A model generated the notes under the pieces. That model searched no databases. It saw nothing but the letters and a program-made list of their open reading frames with translations, and had not been told where the DNA came from. A stretch of DNA of 64,000 nucleotides from Channallabes apus (taxonomy: Eukaryota > Chordata > Actinopteri > Siluriformes > Clariidae), in assembly GCA_030522415.1 (NCBI GenBank), contig CM060109.1, positions 6,147,655-6,211,654 on the forward strand. The letters run 5' to 3'. Of the stretch, positions 20,684-32,314 are shown one piece after another (position 1 is the stretch's first letter; the number at the start of each line of letters is the position of its first letter). The translations under genes were made by a program, and so were the position numbers.

Positions 20684-20782
20684 GTGGTGAAGCTATTCGC
20701 AGAGGCCATTAAGTATTCAAGCAAATTGGACACGACCAGTCTCTTCCACTATCGCCAGCGGGAGGCAGGACAGCGGGGTTAA
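20684..20782 (+). CDS. cps1: carbamoyl-phosphate synthetase 1: terminal coding exon and stop
   Basis: The exon begins after CTCGCAG at 20683 and encodes 32 residues, [20 protein letters not shown] then [12 protein letters not shown], followed by TAA at 20780-20782. Mammalian CPS1 ends [20 protein letters not shown] and FHYRQYSAGKAA, so the length and position of the stop agree. FAEA forms the last helix of the regulatory domain. Together the seven exons in the window encode 248 C-terminal residues. The stop here also separates CPS1 from the cytosolic multifunctional CAD, which would continue. Confidence 0.96.
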   Translation: MVKLFAEAIKYSSKLDTTSLFHYRQREAGQRG

Positions 20783-21230
20783 AGCCTCCAGAACCCATCC
20801 ATCCACTCACCGAAACCTCTGCTGAATCCACGCCACCGAGACTCCGCGCAGCGCTGTTTCCGACACCCCTGAAGGAGGTTTCCGGCTTTTAAGACGCTCG
20901 CTAGGTTTAAAACCTGCCTTGTGTCCAAATTAACCTTAATGCAACTTTTCAAACACTCATTTGCAGCTAACTTTCCTGTGGAGTGGACGTGGGATTCATT
21001 TAAACGTTTACGGCTTAGCCCTAAAGGGGGCTCCTGGACCACCAGAGCCTTTTATAGGTTGTGGATTCCTCTTATTATTTGTTCCGTGTGTGTTTGTGTG
21101 TGCGTTATTACAGTATGTAGCCTGTTTATTCAGGCTGGAATGACGTACATAGTCTCGGCGTGACTGTAACCGTAAGTAAAAAGGAGAAAGAGCTGTTCAT
21201 TCCTTAATAAATAAATGTGTGTGTATAAAT
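20783..21230 (+). other. cps1: cps1 3' untranslated region and poly(A) signals
   Basis: After the stop there are about 425 bp of non-coding sequence to two overlapping AATAAA hexamers (21206-21211 and 21210-21215), followed by a GT-rich stretch (TGTGTGTGTAT). This is the usual arrangement for cleavage and polyadenylation. The transcript end is inferred near 21225-21240. Confidence 0.7.
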
Positions 21231-22085
21231 ATATACACACTGTTCTACATATCGTTAAGCTTGGTTATTATACACTGCACACACACACACCCCCACACAC
21301 ACACACACAGTAAATCCCTGTTGAGTAAGGCTGTGGTTATACTGTATTATCCTGCTAAGTAATAAGTGTTCTCAATTCTGCTTTTCATTAACATAAATCA
21401 TGTTTTTTTATGAATCTTTTTAAATGGCACTACATTTTGCCCCTTTCTCGTGAATTGTTTTCATTCCCTCGCTTTATTTAGCCACTTTGCTGAACCAGGC
21501 TTTCGGCAGAACTCGCGGGAGACATTGAGCGACTCGGAATGAAGGAAAAAATAATCCCCTGGCTTAATAAAGGCGAGCAGAGCGAGTTAATAGTGTTTTC
21601 CTCCCTGATGAATTTAAAGCTGATTGCCATTGTTTATCAATCGGCGAGAATGCAGCATCGATCAGGCCAGAGTCTCTCACTTCTCGCTCGTGGTTTCCAC
21701 ACCTTCCAAGAAAACCCAATCGAGCTGCGGCACATTATGAGATTTAAGAGTTAGCTTCATGTTAACTCTCCGCGCATCACGGACGGTGAACTTCACCACT
21801 CCCTGCAAGGTAGATACGGATAGGAAACAGGTTCGATCCTGCGGCGCTAGCTTTTCCCTAAAGGTGTAATGAGGTCAGAGTGTTGCATTGATCTCATGCT
21901 CCTGGTGTCCTGTTGCTTGGCTGAGCAACAACTTGATCAACAGGAAATAGTCTAAGGTTGTTCAAACGTCTTTCTGTGAAAGGATGCGGTTCTACGATGG
22001 TTATTGTTAAGTTTTCAAGTCTGTGTGGGTTACAGATGCTTTTAAGATGAAAAAAAGAAAAATATTGTAGGTGCACATGATCTTC
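21231..22085. other. intergenic DNA, no gene seen
   Basis: A CA-rich stretch at 21275-21309 is followed by sequence with no open frame of note. Positions 21480-21760 have higher complexity (CTTAATAAAGGCGAGCAGAG, TTGCCATTGTTTATCAATCG) and resemble conserved non-coding DNA, but I cannot test conservation here. Confidence 0.5.
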
Positions 22086-22089
22086 TACG

Positions 22090-22440
22090 AGGGGCATTGA
22101 AGTCAAACTGGGACCTGATGAAACAAGTACGGTGATGAGACTCTTAGCCGCCCCACATCTGAACGGTGGAGCCGTTTTAAAGAAGTCTGTGAATGATTAT
22201 CCTGCAGTCGTTCTCGTGAAGATTCAGCGAGTGGAACACATGAACTTTGAAAGTCGTTGTCACCAACTTGCAGGAGAAATGCATCTGTCTGTGGAAACTG
22301 TTCACTCAATCTCCCACCAACACTGGGAGTTATTGCCACATCCCGCGTACAGTCCTGACCTCGCTCCAAGACATTTCCACAAGCCATTAAAGGAGTTCCT
22401 GGGAGGCCAGCGTTTCAGACGTGAATCAGACAGGCAGTCC
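22090..22440 (+). pseudogene. mariner transposase remnant, internally deleted
   Basis: The reading frame contains ELLPHPAYSPDLAPRHFHKP followed by LKEFLGGQRF. This is the classic C-terminal signature of mariner-family transposases (LPHP.YSPDLAP.D...F..LK..L.G.RF). The third catalytic Asp of that motif (AP.D) reads R-H here. The N-terminal part retains a short stretch around a GEMHLSVETVHSI helix, but the central catalytic region is missing. It is a non-functional fossil. Confidence 0.7.
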
Positions 22441-22930
22441 GGTCATGGCTCCTGGTGTACAGTATTGGGAGAACTTTCTACCTTGATAGTACCAATCGCT
22501 CTTACATTAAATTTAATTTATTCCCAGACTACCATCACGCACATTATCACTCGTTTACACCAGTCCAGGAATTCAGTCCAGGGAACCAGAAGGGCACATG
22601 GAGAACATCAGAACTCGGGAGCAAACCAGGGACCCTGGAGCGATGAGGCAACAATTCTATCCACGCCATTACCATGGCAGGTTACTACTGAGGTTGATAA
22701 TTACTTTCTATAGGTGTTGTTTTTTTTTTGCTAGTTTTTTTGTAATTGTAACTATAATCCTTATTGTCTGGTGGTACTGTTCCTGTTATCAGTGAAAGGG
22801 TGGTAAACAGAGTTCCAGATACCACTCAGGTTGATACAGTATGACCTGATTTAGTTAATTTCCCTAACAGCACATTAATTTGACATGGACACATAATCTT
22901 ACAGTACACTCTTTGATTCTGTTTTTGCAG

Positions 22931-23237
22931 CGGGACAGTGATGTAGTGGTTAGCACTGTCGCCTTCCACCTCCAGGGTCTGGGTTTGTTTCCATACTCGA
23001 TTCCCGTCTCTGTGCGCATGGAGTCCGCATGTTCTCCCCATGCTTGGTCGGTTTCCCCCAAGTATTCCGGTTTCCTCCCACAGTCCAAAGACATGCAGAT
23101 TAGGCTAATTGCCGTTCACAAAATGCCCGTAGTGTGTGAATGAGTGTGTGAGTGAGTGTACCCCGCCTCGTGCCCTAAGTCTCTAGGGATAGGCTCCAGC
23201 GCCCTCTCCCAAACCCTGAATACAGGATAAAGTGATA
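22931..23237 (+). repeat. V-SINE-like (HE1/DANA-type) SINE
   Basis: The tRNA-like head AGTGATGTAGTGGTTAGCAC is followed by the core CGCATGGAGTCCGCATGTTC then TCC, CGGTTTCCTCCCACAGTCCA then AAGACATGCAG, and the 3' part GTACCCCGCCTCGTGCCC and GGATAGGCTCCAGC. The Tc1 element at 23240 inserted right at its 3' end. This is the best preserved + copy in the window. Confidence 0.85.
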
Positions 23238-23319
23238 TACAGTGGCTTGCAAAAGTATTCGGCCCCCGTGAACGTTTCCACATTTTGTCACATTACAGCC
23301 ACAAACATGAATCAATTTT

Positions 23320-23521
23320 CATGGGGGCCAGGGGTAGCTCAGTGGTTAAGGCATTGGACTACGGTTCGGAAGATCCCAGGTTCAAACCCCACAACCACCA
23401 AGTTGCCACTGTTGGGCCCTTGAGCAAGGCCCTTAACCCTCAACTGCTCAGATGTATAATGAGATAAAAATGTAAGTCGCTCTGGATAAGAGCGTCTGCC
23501 AAATGCCTAAATGTAAATGTA
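23320..23521 (+). repeat. tRNA-derived SINE inserted in the Tc1 left terminal repeat
   Basis: A complete 202-bp copy. The head is GGGTAGCTCAGTGGTTAAGG with B-box-like GGTTCAAACCCC. The middle is TTGCCACTGTTGGGCCCTTG then AGCAAGGCCCTTAACCC, and the tail is TCTGGATAAGAGCGTCTGCC. It is flanked by AATTTT on both sides (23314-23319 and 23522-23527), a target-site duplication taken from the Tc1 sequence. Confidence 0.9.
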
Positions 23522-23816
23522 AATTTTATTGGAATTCCACGTGAAAGACCAATACAAAGTGGTGTACACGTGAGAAGTGGAACGAAAATCATACATGATT
23601 CCAAACATTTTTTACAAATAAATAACTGCAAAGTGGGGTGTGTGTAATTATTCAGCCCCCTTTGGTCTGAGTGCAGTCAGTTGCCCATAGACATTGCCTG
23701 ATGAGTACTAATGACTAAATAGGGTGCACCTGTGTGTAATCTAATGTCAGTACAAATACAGCTGCTCTGTGATGGCCTCAGAGGTTGTCTAAGAGAATAT
23801 TGGGAGCAACAACACC

Positions 23817-24810
23817 ATGAAGTCGAAAGAACACACCAGACAGGTCAGGGATAAAGTTATTGAGAAATTTAAAGCAGGCTTAGGCTACAAAAAGATTTCC
23901 AAAGCCTTGAACATCCCACGGAGCCACTGTTCAAGCGATCATTCAGAAATGGAAGGAGTATGGCACAACTGTAAACCCACCAAGACAAGGCCGTCCACGT
24001 AAACTCACCGGCCGAACAAGGAGAGCGCTGATCAGAAATGCAGCCAAGAGGCCCATGGTGACTCTGGACGAGCTGCAGAGATCTACAGCTCAGGTGGGGG
24101 AATCTGTCCATAGGACAACTATTAGTCGTGCACTGCACAAAGTTGGCCTTTATGGAAGAGTGGCAAGAAGAAAGCCATTGTTAACAGAAAACCATAAGAA
24201 GTCCCGTTTGCACAGCAAACATGTGGAAGAAGGTGCTCTGGTCAGATGAGACCAAAATGGAACTTTTTGACCAAAATGCAAAACGCTATGTGTGGTGGAA
24301 AACTAACACTGCACATCACCCTGAACACACCATCCTCACTGTCAAATATGGTGGTGGCAGCATCATGCTCTGGGGTGCTTCTCTTCAGCAGGGACAGGGA
24401 AGCTGGTCAGAGTTGATGGGAAGATGGATGGAGACAAATACAGGGCAATCTTGGAAGAAAACCTCTTGGAGTCTGCAAAAGACTTGAGACTGGGGCGGAG
24501 GTTCACCTTCCAGCAGGACAACGACCCTAAACATAAAGCCAGGGCAACAATGGAATGGTTTAAAACAAAACATATCCATGTGTTAGAATGGCCCAGTCAA
24601 AGTCCAGATCTAAATCCAATCGAGAATCTGTGGCAAGATCTGAAAACTGCTGTTCACAAACGCTGTCCATCTAATCTGACTGAGCTGGAGCTGTTTTGCA
24701 AAGAAGAATGGGCGAGGATTTCAGTCTCCAGATGTGCAAAGCTGGTAGAGACATACCCTAAAAGACTGGCAGCTGTAATTGCAGCAAAAGGTGGTTCTAC
24801 AAAGTATTGA
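23817..24810 (+). pseudogene. Tc1 transposase, frameshifted
   Basis: The coding region starts with MKSKEHTRQVRDKVIEKFKA, a paired-like helix-turn-helix (GYKKISKALNIPRS), and passes through WSDETKMELF (first catalytic Asp), [11 protein letters not shown] (second Asp) and [11 protein letters not shown] (third residue, Glu). It ends AAKGGSTKY, which is typical for this family. The parts lie in different frames, with shifts near 23930, around 24230 and around 24410. The protein cannot be made in one piece. It belongs to the DD34E Tc1 group. Confidence 0.9.
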
Positions 24811-25030
24811 CTCAGGGGGCTGAATAATTACACACACCCCACTTTGCAGTTATTTATTTGTAAAAAATGTTTGGAATCATGTATGATTTTCGTTCCACTT
24901 CTCACGTGTACACCACTTTGTATTGGTCTTTCACGTGGAACTCCAATAAAATTGATTCATGTTTGTGGCTGTAATGTGACAAAATGTGGAAAAGTTCAAC
25001 GGGGCCCGAATACTTTTGCAAGCCACTGTA

Positions 25031-25085
25031 CATTTACATTTAGGCATTTGGCAAGATGCTCTTATCCAGAGTGACTTACAAAAAG
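25031..25085 (-). repeat. SINE tail fragment (minus)
   Basis: Immediately after the TA duplication the sequence is CATTTACATTTAGGCATTTG then GCAAGATGCTCTTATCCAGA. This is the reverse complement of the 3' end of the GAGCGTCTGCC-tail SINE. The head is absent. Confidence 0.75.
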
Positions 25086-25568
25086 ATATAGACGATCAGT
25101 GAGTGAGTGATTCTGTTGCGAGCAAGCAAAAAATATCATTTTATTACAAATGTGCATTAAATTAAACATAAAATAAAAACGTCCTTGCAGCAAACTTTAC
25201 TACTTCAGCGATGAAACTTTTTTGGGGGGGCTGTATAATACAAAGCATCCACTGTTCAGGTGCAAATCCCAGTGAAATGAGTCATTAATGTTGAGAAAAA
25301 TAAAGTATTAAACTGAGCACATAAATAAATAAATTACGTCCAGGCAGAGTAAATGCTTAGACACAGCTCGGCTGGTGTACCTGATGATAGGGTTAAGTCG
25401 AGGTCAGTTAACCATTTTGTTTATCTTGAGTAAAGTTTTATCAGTTTGAAACACCTCTTAAGGACAAGACATCAGGGTCCTGCATTGGTTTCGCTACAGA
25501 CCACATTCTTTCATACAACTCCATTAATTGTTTGATTGATTGTGCAAATTAAGCCCAAGGCTCCCCTT

Positions 25569-25610
<42 letters not shown>

Positions 25611-26165
25611 CCACAGTACGTTTCCTAATCAATAACGCTGCTTTTCTCTGCCCACAGATTAACTCATTCATTAAGCAGCCTGATTAATCCAGCAGATAAG
25701 CGAACGACGCGTTCAGCAAAACGCAACTCTGCGGAATTCTCCCAAGGTCCAAACAGATCGCTTCAATTAGCTCCGAGTGTTTTTCAACCTTCTGCTGCCC
25801 TGATCGAGTTTGAAGACTCCTTTAGCGTTCCTCAAGCGAGCGGAGGTTAATTTGTTCGAGAGTGTTTGAGAGTGCGAATCCGATTAAAGCCAGAGAGCCT
25901 GGCGGCGCTGATGAGATCCTTCTTCCCAGTCGCCAGCCGTTACTCGAGCCGCAGAGACTGATGGCTTTTACTGAACACGCCCCACAAACTGAGAGACTGC
26001 ACTGGCTTCACCAGTCTATAAACCCAGCTGTAGCTTTATTCTTTCTTTCCTTGGGGAAAAAAAAACTGACAGTATAACATAGTCTGACTTTTACTTAAGT
26101 CATACTGTAGATGGGCCCAAGTGCAGGCTTTTCCTTATTATTGTATACATTAATAAAGTATGTAA
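25086..26165. other. intergenic DNA with an (AC)n microsatellite
   Basis: An uninterrupted (AC)n of about 40 bp lies at 25570-25609. The rest is unique. Positions 25640-25990 are of higher complexity and GC than the surroundings, but I recognise no exon. No other gene or element is seen. Confidence 0.6.
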
Positions 26166-26169
26166 CAAT

Positions 26170-27545
26170 TCAGTCAAAAGTTAGTTCCCTTCTTTTCATT
26201 CTCTGTTTTTTGTGTAAAACATAATAAAAATCATCTGATTGTTGCAGGTCTCATTATTACTCAAATAAAACCTCAGATGAACAACATGCAACTTTTTTCA
26301 CTTCATCATTATTTTATCCAAAAAAAATAATAAAACATGCGGGCACGGCTACCGTAAGTCCTCCCTCACTGCCTCGACCTGTTTTAAGAGGGTAAATTAA
26401 GCCCAGGTGTTGCTAATCATCAGCCTATGAATAACTGATGATCAGCAGGTCTACAAACTGCTACTGTATAAAAGCAGAAGTTTTGGCAGTTTGCTGATAT
26501 GGAACATTTCAGGTGTGTCATAACACAACGCAAAAAGAGAAAGACAATAGTGTTCATGAAGCAATTGTTGCTGCACATCAATCTGGAAAGTGTTATAAAA
26601 GCATTTCCCAACAATTCTACAATGAGAAAGATTATTCACAAGTGGAAAGCATTCGAGACAGTCACCAGTCTTCCCAGGAGTGGACATCCCAGCACATTCA
26701 CCCAGTCCAACAAAAACAAAAAACACAAGAACTACAGCTCGGACCCTACAGGCCTCACTGAGCATGTTTGGAAGGGTTTCCGTGAGGAAGCCTCTTCTGT
26801 TTAAAAAGATCATGGAAGCACCAATGAGGTTCAAAAACTGGAACAAATTCCTATGGACTGATGAGAATAAACGAGTTCTTTGGCCTTAAGTGCCATGTTT
26901 GGTAAAAACCAAACAACATTACAGCAGAAGCACCTCATGCCCACTGTCAAGCAGGGCGGTGGAGGCGTGATTGTTTGTGTTTGTTTTGCATTACAGCACC
27001 TGGGACATCTTGCACTCATTGAGTCGACCATGAACTCCTCTGTGAGGCCATCTGTCCGACAGCTAAAGCTTGAGTGAAACTGGGTCATGCAACAGGACAA
27101 TGATTCGATGCACACCAGTAAATCTACAGTACATCAGAATGGCAGAAAATTAAAGAATCAAGATTTTGGAACGGCATCAAAGTCCAGATCTTAACAGAAA
27201 TGAAATGCTGTGGCTGGACCTTAAGAGAGCTGCGTATAAGTAAAAGCCACAAAATCTCAATGAACTGAAGCAATGGTACAGTATAAAGAAGGATGGACCG
27301 AGATTCCTCCACGATGATGTGCTAGACAGAAGAAATGATCAAGTTATTGATTAAAAGTTGATCAACAAGATGTTGAGTCATATGGGTACTTAGTACAGTA
27401 TTGTCCACATGTCTTTAACCATTTTTTTTTTTTAGATTAGTTTTTGTTGAATGAATAATGGCACAGTGAAATGTGGAATAAAAATTAAATAGTGAGAAAA
27501 CCTAGCAACAGGTGTGAAACTAATCAAAAACATGTAACTACAAGG
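26170..27545 (+). mobile_element. decayed, internally deleted Tc1 element
   Basis: The left arm contains AATAAAACCTCAGATGAACA, a landmark of one teleost Tc1 family's terminal repeat, and the expected 5' leader TTTTGGCAGTTTGCTGATAT follows. The right side keeps GTACTTAGTACAG but its terminal repeat is largely lost. The boundaries are approximate. Confidence 0.65.
26499..27360 (+). pseudogene. Tc1 transposase fragment set
   Basis: Ordered pieces of a Tc1 transposase can be read in changing frames. They are AIVAAHQSGKCYKSISQQF (DNA-binding region), IIHKWKAFETVTSLPRSGHP, the partly preserved FLWTDENKRVLW around the first catalytic Asp, CKQGGGGVIVC-like sequence, and VMQQDNDSMHTSKST around the second Asp. 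Large deletions remove the region between the DNA-binding and catalytic parts. Many frameshifts and a mutated PIE box (NRNEMLW) confirm it is dead. Confidence 0.8.
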
Positions 27546-27654
27546 TACTAGTGATGTGTATAAGGTACTGCATGAGAGGAATTCTGGGAAGTCAGTGGTC
27601 CACTAATTATAATAATGATAAAACACTTTGGATGGTAAAAAAAAAAAAGAGTAG

Positions 27655-28170
27655 AAATCAAGATTCAAAGAACTTTATTAATCCCAGAGAGAAATTGCAT
27701 ACAGTTGCACTGATTAATTAAAAAAAAAAATCAAGAAATAAAATGAAATGAAAAATACAATAAATAGAAGCAAAAATAGAATTAAATGTAGCACACGTTT
27801 TTACATATTGCACAAACAAATAATCTGTATACTGATATTGCACTTGAAATATAGTATAAGTGAATAGAAAATAATATTGCACAAATGTACTGATAAGATA
27901 TCGCACTTTGACTTGGAACTTATCTTGTTGTGGGAACAGTAGTGTCCGAAAGTATTATTGAGCATTAACTACTGACAGTCCCTATCCCTTAGTGAAAGCG
28001 TTACAGAGATGAGTTATATAGTTTAATGGCCATTGGGAGAAAAGATCTCTGTAGAACACCTGGTCATGATCAGTCTCTGGCTGAAGTTGCTCCTCTGGTT
28101 GGAAGAAACACTGTGTAGCAGGTGAGAAGGATTGTTCAAGATCCTATCGGAGCTACAAGTGAAAGTAAGC
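27655..28170 (-). repeat. probable non-LTR retrotransposon 3' end (minus)
   Basis: GATTCAAAGAACTTTATTAA then TCCCAGAGAGAAATTGC, and further on ATGGCCATTGGGAGAAAAGA then TCTCTG and CTCTGGCTGAAGTTGCTCCT, resemble a widespread teleost repeat that ends in TCCCAGAGGGAAATT. I cannot assign the LINE family. The AT-rich middle has no open frame. Confidence 0.4.
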
Positions 28171-28189
28171 ATTTCTATATAAAACACAC

Positions 28190-28745
28190 ACAAAGTGTGA
28201 TTAAACTCACAGGACTGGGACTAAACAGCTGGATGTCCATAAGAAAACCACTTATTTAGTGAGACTCATCAGAAAAAAGCGGTTTCAGTTTGAGAGCTAT
28301 CGAGGATAAAAACTGGACTTTAGAGTGATGGAAAAGGTCATGTGACCTGATGAGTCCAGATTGAGTCTATTCCAGAGTGATGGGCGTGTCAGGGTAAGAA
28401 GGGAAGCGCATGTAGCGATGTTGATCATGCATAGGGTCCACTGTACAAGTCTCTGGAGACAGGGTTATGATCTGGGCTTGACCAGTCGCTCAGGTCGAGA
28501 CTCAGCAACGTTATGTGAAGATGAAAAAAATGAAGTCAGCTGATGACCTGAATGTACTGAATCACCAGGTTATCACATCTATGGAGTTATATTCCAGAAC
28601 TCAAACAGGAAATGAGTGGTTCTGGGAGCATGAGGAATCATTTATCACATGAACCAGATCGTAATCCTATTGAAAGTCTTCGTGAAAGAGTGGTTCAGCT
28701 TTCTGGTTTAGGCAAAGAGTCAGCTAAGCAGATTTAAATTCAGAT
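28190..28745 (+). pseudogene. Tc1-type transposase fragment (second family)
   Basis: A broken frame carries LFQSDGRVRVRREAHVAMLI followed by MHRVHCTSLWRQGYDL, which matches Tc1 transposases of the type S-DGR-VRR--HEAM. Sequences around LNHQVIT and ESLRE follow in other frames. A related minus-strand fragment at 31855-32200 shares HCTS-WRQ--DL and NHQVIT, so both come from one Tc1 family that differs from those at 23240 and 32315. Confidence 0.65.
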
Positions 28746-29730
28746 ATTTATTCACTTTTGGTTAGTGACTTGGTGAAACAGGAAAACGTGAATTCTTGCT
28801 TACTAACACACACACACACACAGCGAGGGACACAGCCGCAAGGTGTTGTCTTGCCTCTGGCTGTTTAGTGTTTTCAGGCTGAACTCCTGTCCATACCGTC
28901 CTGCGCCACTTATGCTGAGGGGAATTTGGCACATTGAGTTCGACAACACTGTCAAAGTGTCTCACTACTAGTTGTTTAAGTCCTGTTCTGACTGCAGGGT
29001 AGATGCAGACTCGGGGTAATGCAGAGGCACGATTACTGCATGTGAAAAGAAAGTGTGTGTACTGTATGTGTGTGTGTGTGTGTGTGGTTTTCCCCCTGCA
29101 GTTTGAAAGTCAAGCGAATGCTCTTTGAATATTTGATATTCTGTATGCAGCGAGAACCTTTAATTATACTTTAATCAGTTTCCGGGCTTTTTCTCCTCAG
29201 TGTCATCCCGCGGCGTCCTCGGGGATCTGCGTGCTGGGAGAGACACTAGCGGAGGTCATCATTAAGTAGTCACACAAGACTGAGCTTTTGATTGAATTTA
29301 GCTGGCAAAGTCGAACGCTGAAATATGATAAGGCAAAGATTACAGCGTGGGATACTTCTACAAGGAGGGTTCGAGAACATTAATAGGCGATTGAAGGGAA
29401 GGAATTCAAAAGGCATTGTTTTCTGCTAACGACCGCCGCAGAATGACCGAAACGGATTGTGCTGGTCCATGTTGTGTTTGCGTGTAACCTCAGGCTTCAT
29501 CTGGAAAGTGACAAACCTCAAATTCATAACTGTGGGCTTAGTAATCAAGTTAGAGTCCAATGAATGATTTAAAATGTTCCATGTTTATGATCATTAAATA
29601 CTGAACATCTTTCACTGACTTGTGACACTTCGGTTTAAGTTCTTCTTTCCTCCTGTACATTACCCACAATGCCTTTCCGTTTTAGATTCATACACAGTTT
29701 GATATTCAGTGAAGAGCTTAAAGTAAAATA
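28746..29730. other. intergenic DNA, no gene seen
   Basis: Short (AC)n at 28807-28822 and (TG)n around 29067-29086. Positions 29190-29470 have a CpG-containing stretch (CATCCCGCGGCGTCCTCGGG) with an acceptor-like TTCTCCTCAG in front. The only frame that stays open gives 22 residues, which I do not recognise. Confidence 0.5.
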
Positions 29731-29734
29731 GAGG

Positions 29735-29830
29735 TGCAGTAGCGGCTCTGTGGTTAAAGCAATGATCAGACAGAATATTAGGGGTTCAAGTTCACGTCTC
29801 ATTGACTCAGGGCCACGAGCTTCAACTCTG
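29735..29830 (+). repeat. tRNA-like SINE head, decayed
   Basis: AGTAGCGGCTCTGTGGTTAA then AGCAATG and a weak B box (GGGGTTCAAGTTCACG) suggest a degraded tRNA-derived SINE. The tail is missing. Confidence 0.45.
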
Positions 29831-30097
29831 AGTCTGGTATCTTTGCTAATTTTGGATATTTCATTAACAAGTTGTTAAAATGTTGCTGGAAATCAATGAG
29901 TAAGAAACATAAGTCTTTCCTATAAAAGTCATTTCAACACCATGCTTCATGTTTTAAGTTTTATTGTCATATTCATGTTCCCCACGTACAATGAAATTCT
30001 TTTTTTCTTGTCATCCCCCAATGAATATCACAAAAAACAATAACCTAAAACTTCAATAATAAAATAGAATTAAATCATTAAAAAAGTATATACATTC

Positions 30098-30465
30098 ATT
30101 AATTCATTCATTTTCTATACCGCTTTATCCTGTATTCAGGGTCACGGGGGACCTGGAGCCTATCCCAGGAGACTTCGGGCACTAGGCGGGGTACACCCTG
30201 GACAGGGTGCCAATCCATCGCAGGGCACACACACACACACACACACTCACACACTACGGGCAATTTTAGCAACGCCGATTAGCCTAACCTGCATATCTTT
30301 GGACTGTGGGAGGAAACCGGAGTACCCGGAGGAAACCCACCAAGCACGGGGAGAACATGCAAACTCCATGCACACACAGACGGGAATCGAGCCTGGCCGG
30401 GGAATCGAACCCAGACCCTGGAGGTGCAAGACGACAGTGCTAACCACTACACCACCGCGCCGGCC
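30098..30465 (-). repeat. V-SINE-like (HE1/DANA-type) SINE, full length
   Basis: The minus strand reads from a tRNA-like head (TAGTGGTTAGCACTGTCGTC) through GCATGTTCTCCCCGTGCTTG then GTGGGTTTCC and AGTCCAAAGATATGCAGG to a 3' part ending near GTATAGAAAATGAATGAATG. A short (CA)n has grown inside (30229-30250). Confidence 0.9.
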
Positions 30466-30787
30466 AAAGTATATACATTATATATATAATATAAAATGGA
30501 ATAGATAAAAAAGTTAATTATAATGAACTTAGAATTAAAATTCTAATATGACAATATAAAAAAGAATATCTAAATATATACTGTAAACAGTTCACATAGT
30601 GTGCAAATTCCACAAAGTGTGGAAAAAGTTATTTTAAAATGTAATTGTAACTGCAGTTGTAACTGTTTGTAAAAGTAATTGTGAAACGTAATTGTAACTG
30701 TTCTACAGTAACAATGTGGCATCACATGATCAGCCAACTGCCTTTTATGGAATTTCACCTTACAATCACATCCCAAATATTTCATCT
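30466..30787. other. AT-rich spacer between two SINEs
   Basis: AT-rich, with repeated TGTAATTGTAACTG words around 30640-30710. No gene is seen. Confidence 0.5.
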
Positions 30788-31063
30788 CTCTCATCTCATC
30801 CTCTATACCACTTTATCCTGTATTCAGTCATAGGGGGCCTGGAGACACAACTCCTGTCCCAGGAGACACACACTACGCCAATTTGGGAACGGCAATTACC
30901 CTAATCTGCATGTCTTTGGGAGGAAACCGGATTACCCGGAGGAAACCCACCAAGCACGGGGAGAACATGCACACAGAGACTGGACTCGACCTGGCCGGGA
31001 ACCGAATCCAGATCCTGGAGGTGCAAGGCGACAGTGCGAACCACTACAGCACCGAGCCACCTC
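30788..31063 (-). repeat. V-SINE-like SINE (second minus copy)
   Basis: Same core as 30098-30465 (complements of GGAGGAAACCGGATTACCCG and CACCAAGCACGGGGAGAACA), with a deletion in the 3' part and no CA expansion. Two copies in the same orientation within 1 kb. Confidence 0.88.
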
Positions 31064-31850
31064 CAAATATTTCAATGACTGCAATCTGATTTGTATAATG
31101 TGGTCGATTTGTACACCAGATTAAAAACGATACTCACTCTGTTCAGTTCCACTGTTGTGTTTAGGTTTGCCTGAGTGATGTAACACAACAGGAGTCTCAT
31201 TAGAATATTAGACCAGGACAGTTCTCAGGTCAGTCTGATTAAATATTTTCACATCATTACCTTCTTTCCATCTTCTCCATTTAAACTTTTTCCATTGAAA
31301 GTTTGGTTTCATTCAAACATTTCAGTACATTTACACGGTGTTTCCAAGGATTTCAACAATTAAACACAAACATCTATCTACACGAGCCCAAAATCAAAAG
31401 CAGGACGCTAGAAAGAATTCCATAACCCAAGAAACCTAGTCATGTAAAAGAATGGATGCTGCATAATGGCACAGAAATGCTTTTTGTGTAAAACTCACAA
31501 AGTGCCTTAGACTGACTCTAATTAGAGTGAAGGAAATATGTGCCTTTAATACTATCTCAGATTCTCTAAAAGTTAAATATTTTGATCGCATCATATTTGC
31601 CATTCCTTGTGTCTAGGTTTCCGAACACAGCAGGGTAATAATACTGTCTGGTCTGGAGAGTGAGCTGGTGTTGCCTGTGGTTTAAAAAAAAAAAAAAAGC
31701 TTATATAAAGGGTTGTTGAATCATCTTTGTTGAATTTCTAACAATAGGCTGCTAAGACGGTTAGGCGTAAAGTAATGAAGCATCATATGTGAAGTGCCGA
31801 CATGGGTTATACACAGCCGCTTGATAATGATATAATGCAATATGATGCAA
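31064..31850. other. intergenic DNA, nothing recognised
   Basis: AT-rich, unique-looking sequence with a poly-A run at 31684-31698. No open frame or repeat family that I can name. Confidence 0.5.
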
Positions 31851-31854
31851 AACC

Positions 31855-32200
31855 ATTAGAGGCAAAAACAAAGGATTGTGTCTCTACAGTATGAAGTAGC
31901 ATTCGTTTGTCTGCCTTTAGTTTTCATACCTACACAATGTGGTGAACAATATTTCACAACCTGAGTCCTGGAATAGGTCCGCGCCATCAGAGAAGAAAAA
32001 TAAACTTCATATACGTATGTGATAACCTGGTGATTCAGGACATACAGATCATGACACTGTCTCCAGGTGCTTGTACAGTGGACACTATGCATGATACCCT
32101 AATGCAACCATCGCTCTAGAATAGGGCTTGGCATATCCGAGTCAGGGTTGCAGGGGATCTGAGAAATCTGAGGTCTAACCTGGGAACACTGGACTTGAGG
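31855..32200 (-). pseudogene. Tc1-type transposase fragment (minus)
   Basis: The minus frame contains MHSVHCTSTWRQCHDLYVLN followed by HQVIT, similar to the + fragment at 28361-28543. Only about 45 recognisable residues remain. Part of a decayed element whose ends are not visible. Confidence 0.6.
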
Positions 32201-32314
32201 AGGTCCCGACTCTTGATAGGACACTTGTTTATCACAGGCCACCATGCACATGCTTGTTCCTGCACCAGTCCATATTGCTAGGTGGGAAGAAACCAGTGGA
32301 CCTGAAGGAAACTA

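Larger units (their letters stand above)
23240..25028 (+). mobile_element. Tc1-family DNA transposon with long terminal inverted repeats
   Basis: The element begins CAGTGGCTTGCAAAAGTATT and ends with its inverted complement, flanked by TA at 23238-23239 and 25029-25030. The terminal repeats are about 215 bp each once the SINE at 23320-23521 is removed from the left one. The right repeat lacks that insertion. Between them is one broken transposase gene (23817-24810). The SINE must be younger than the transposon. Confidence 0.92.

Noticed and set aside
959..20782. CAD as an alternative identity for the synthetase exons
   Set aside because: The protein stops after FHYRQ plus a short tail, as in CPS1, whereas CAD continues into dihydroorotase.
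29207..29275. Small exon after TTCTCCTCAG
   Set aside because: A 22-residue open stretch ending in TAG is too short and unrecognisable to support.
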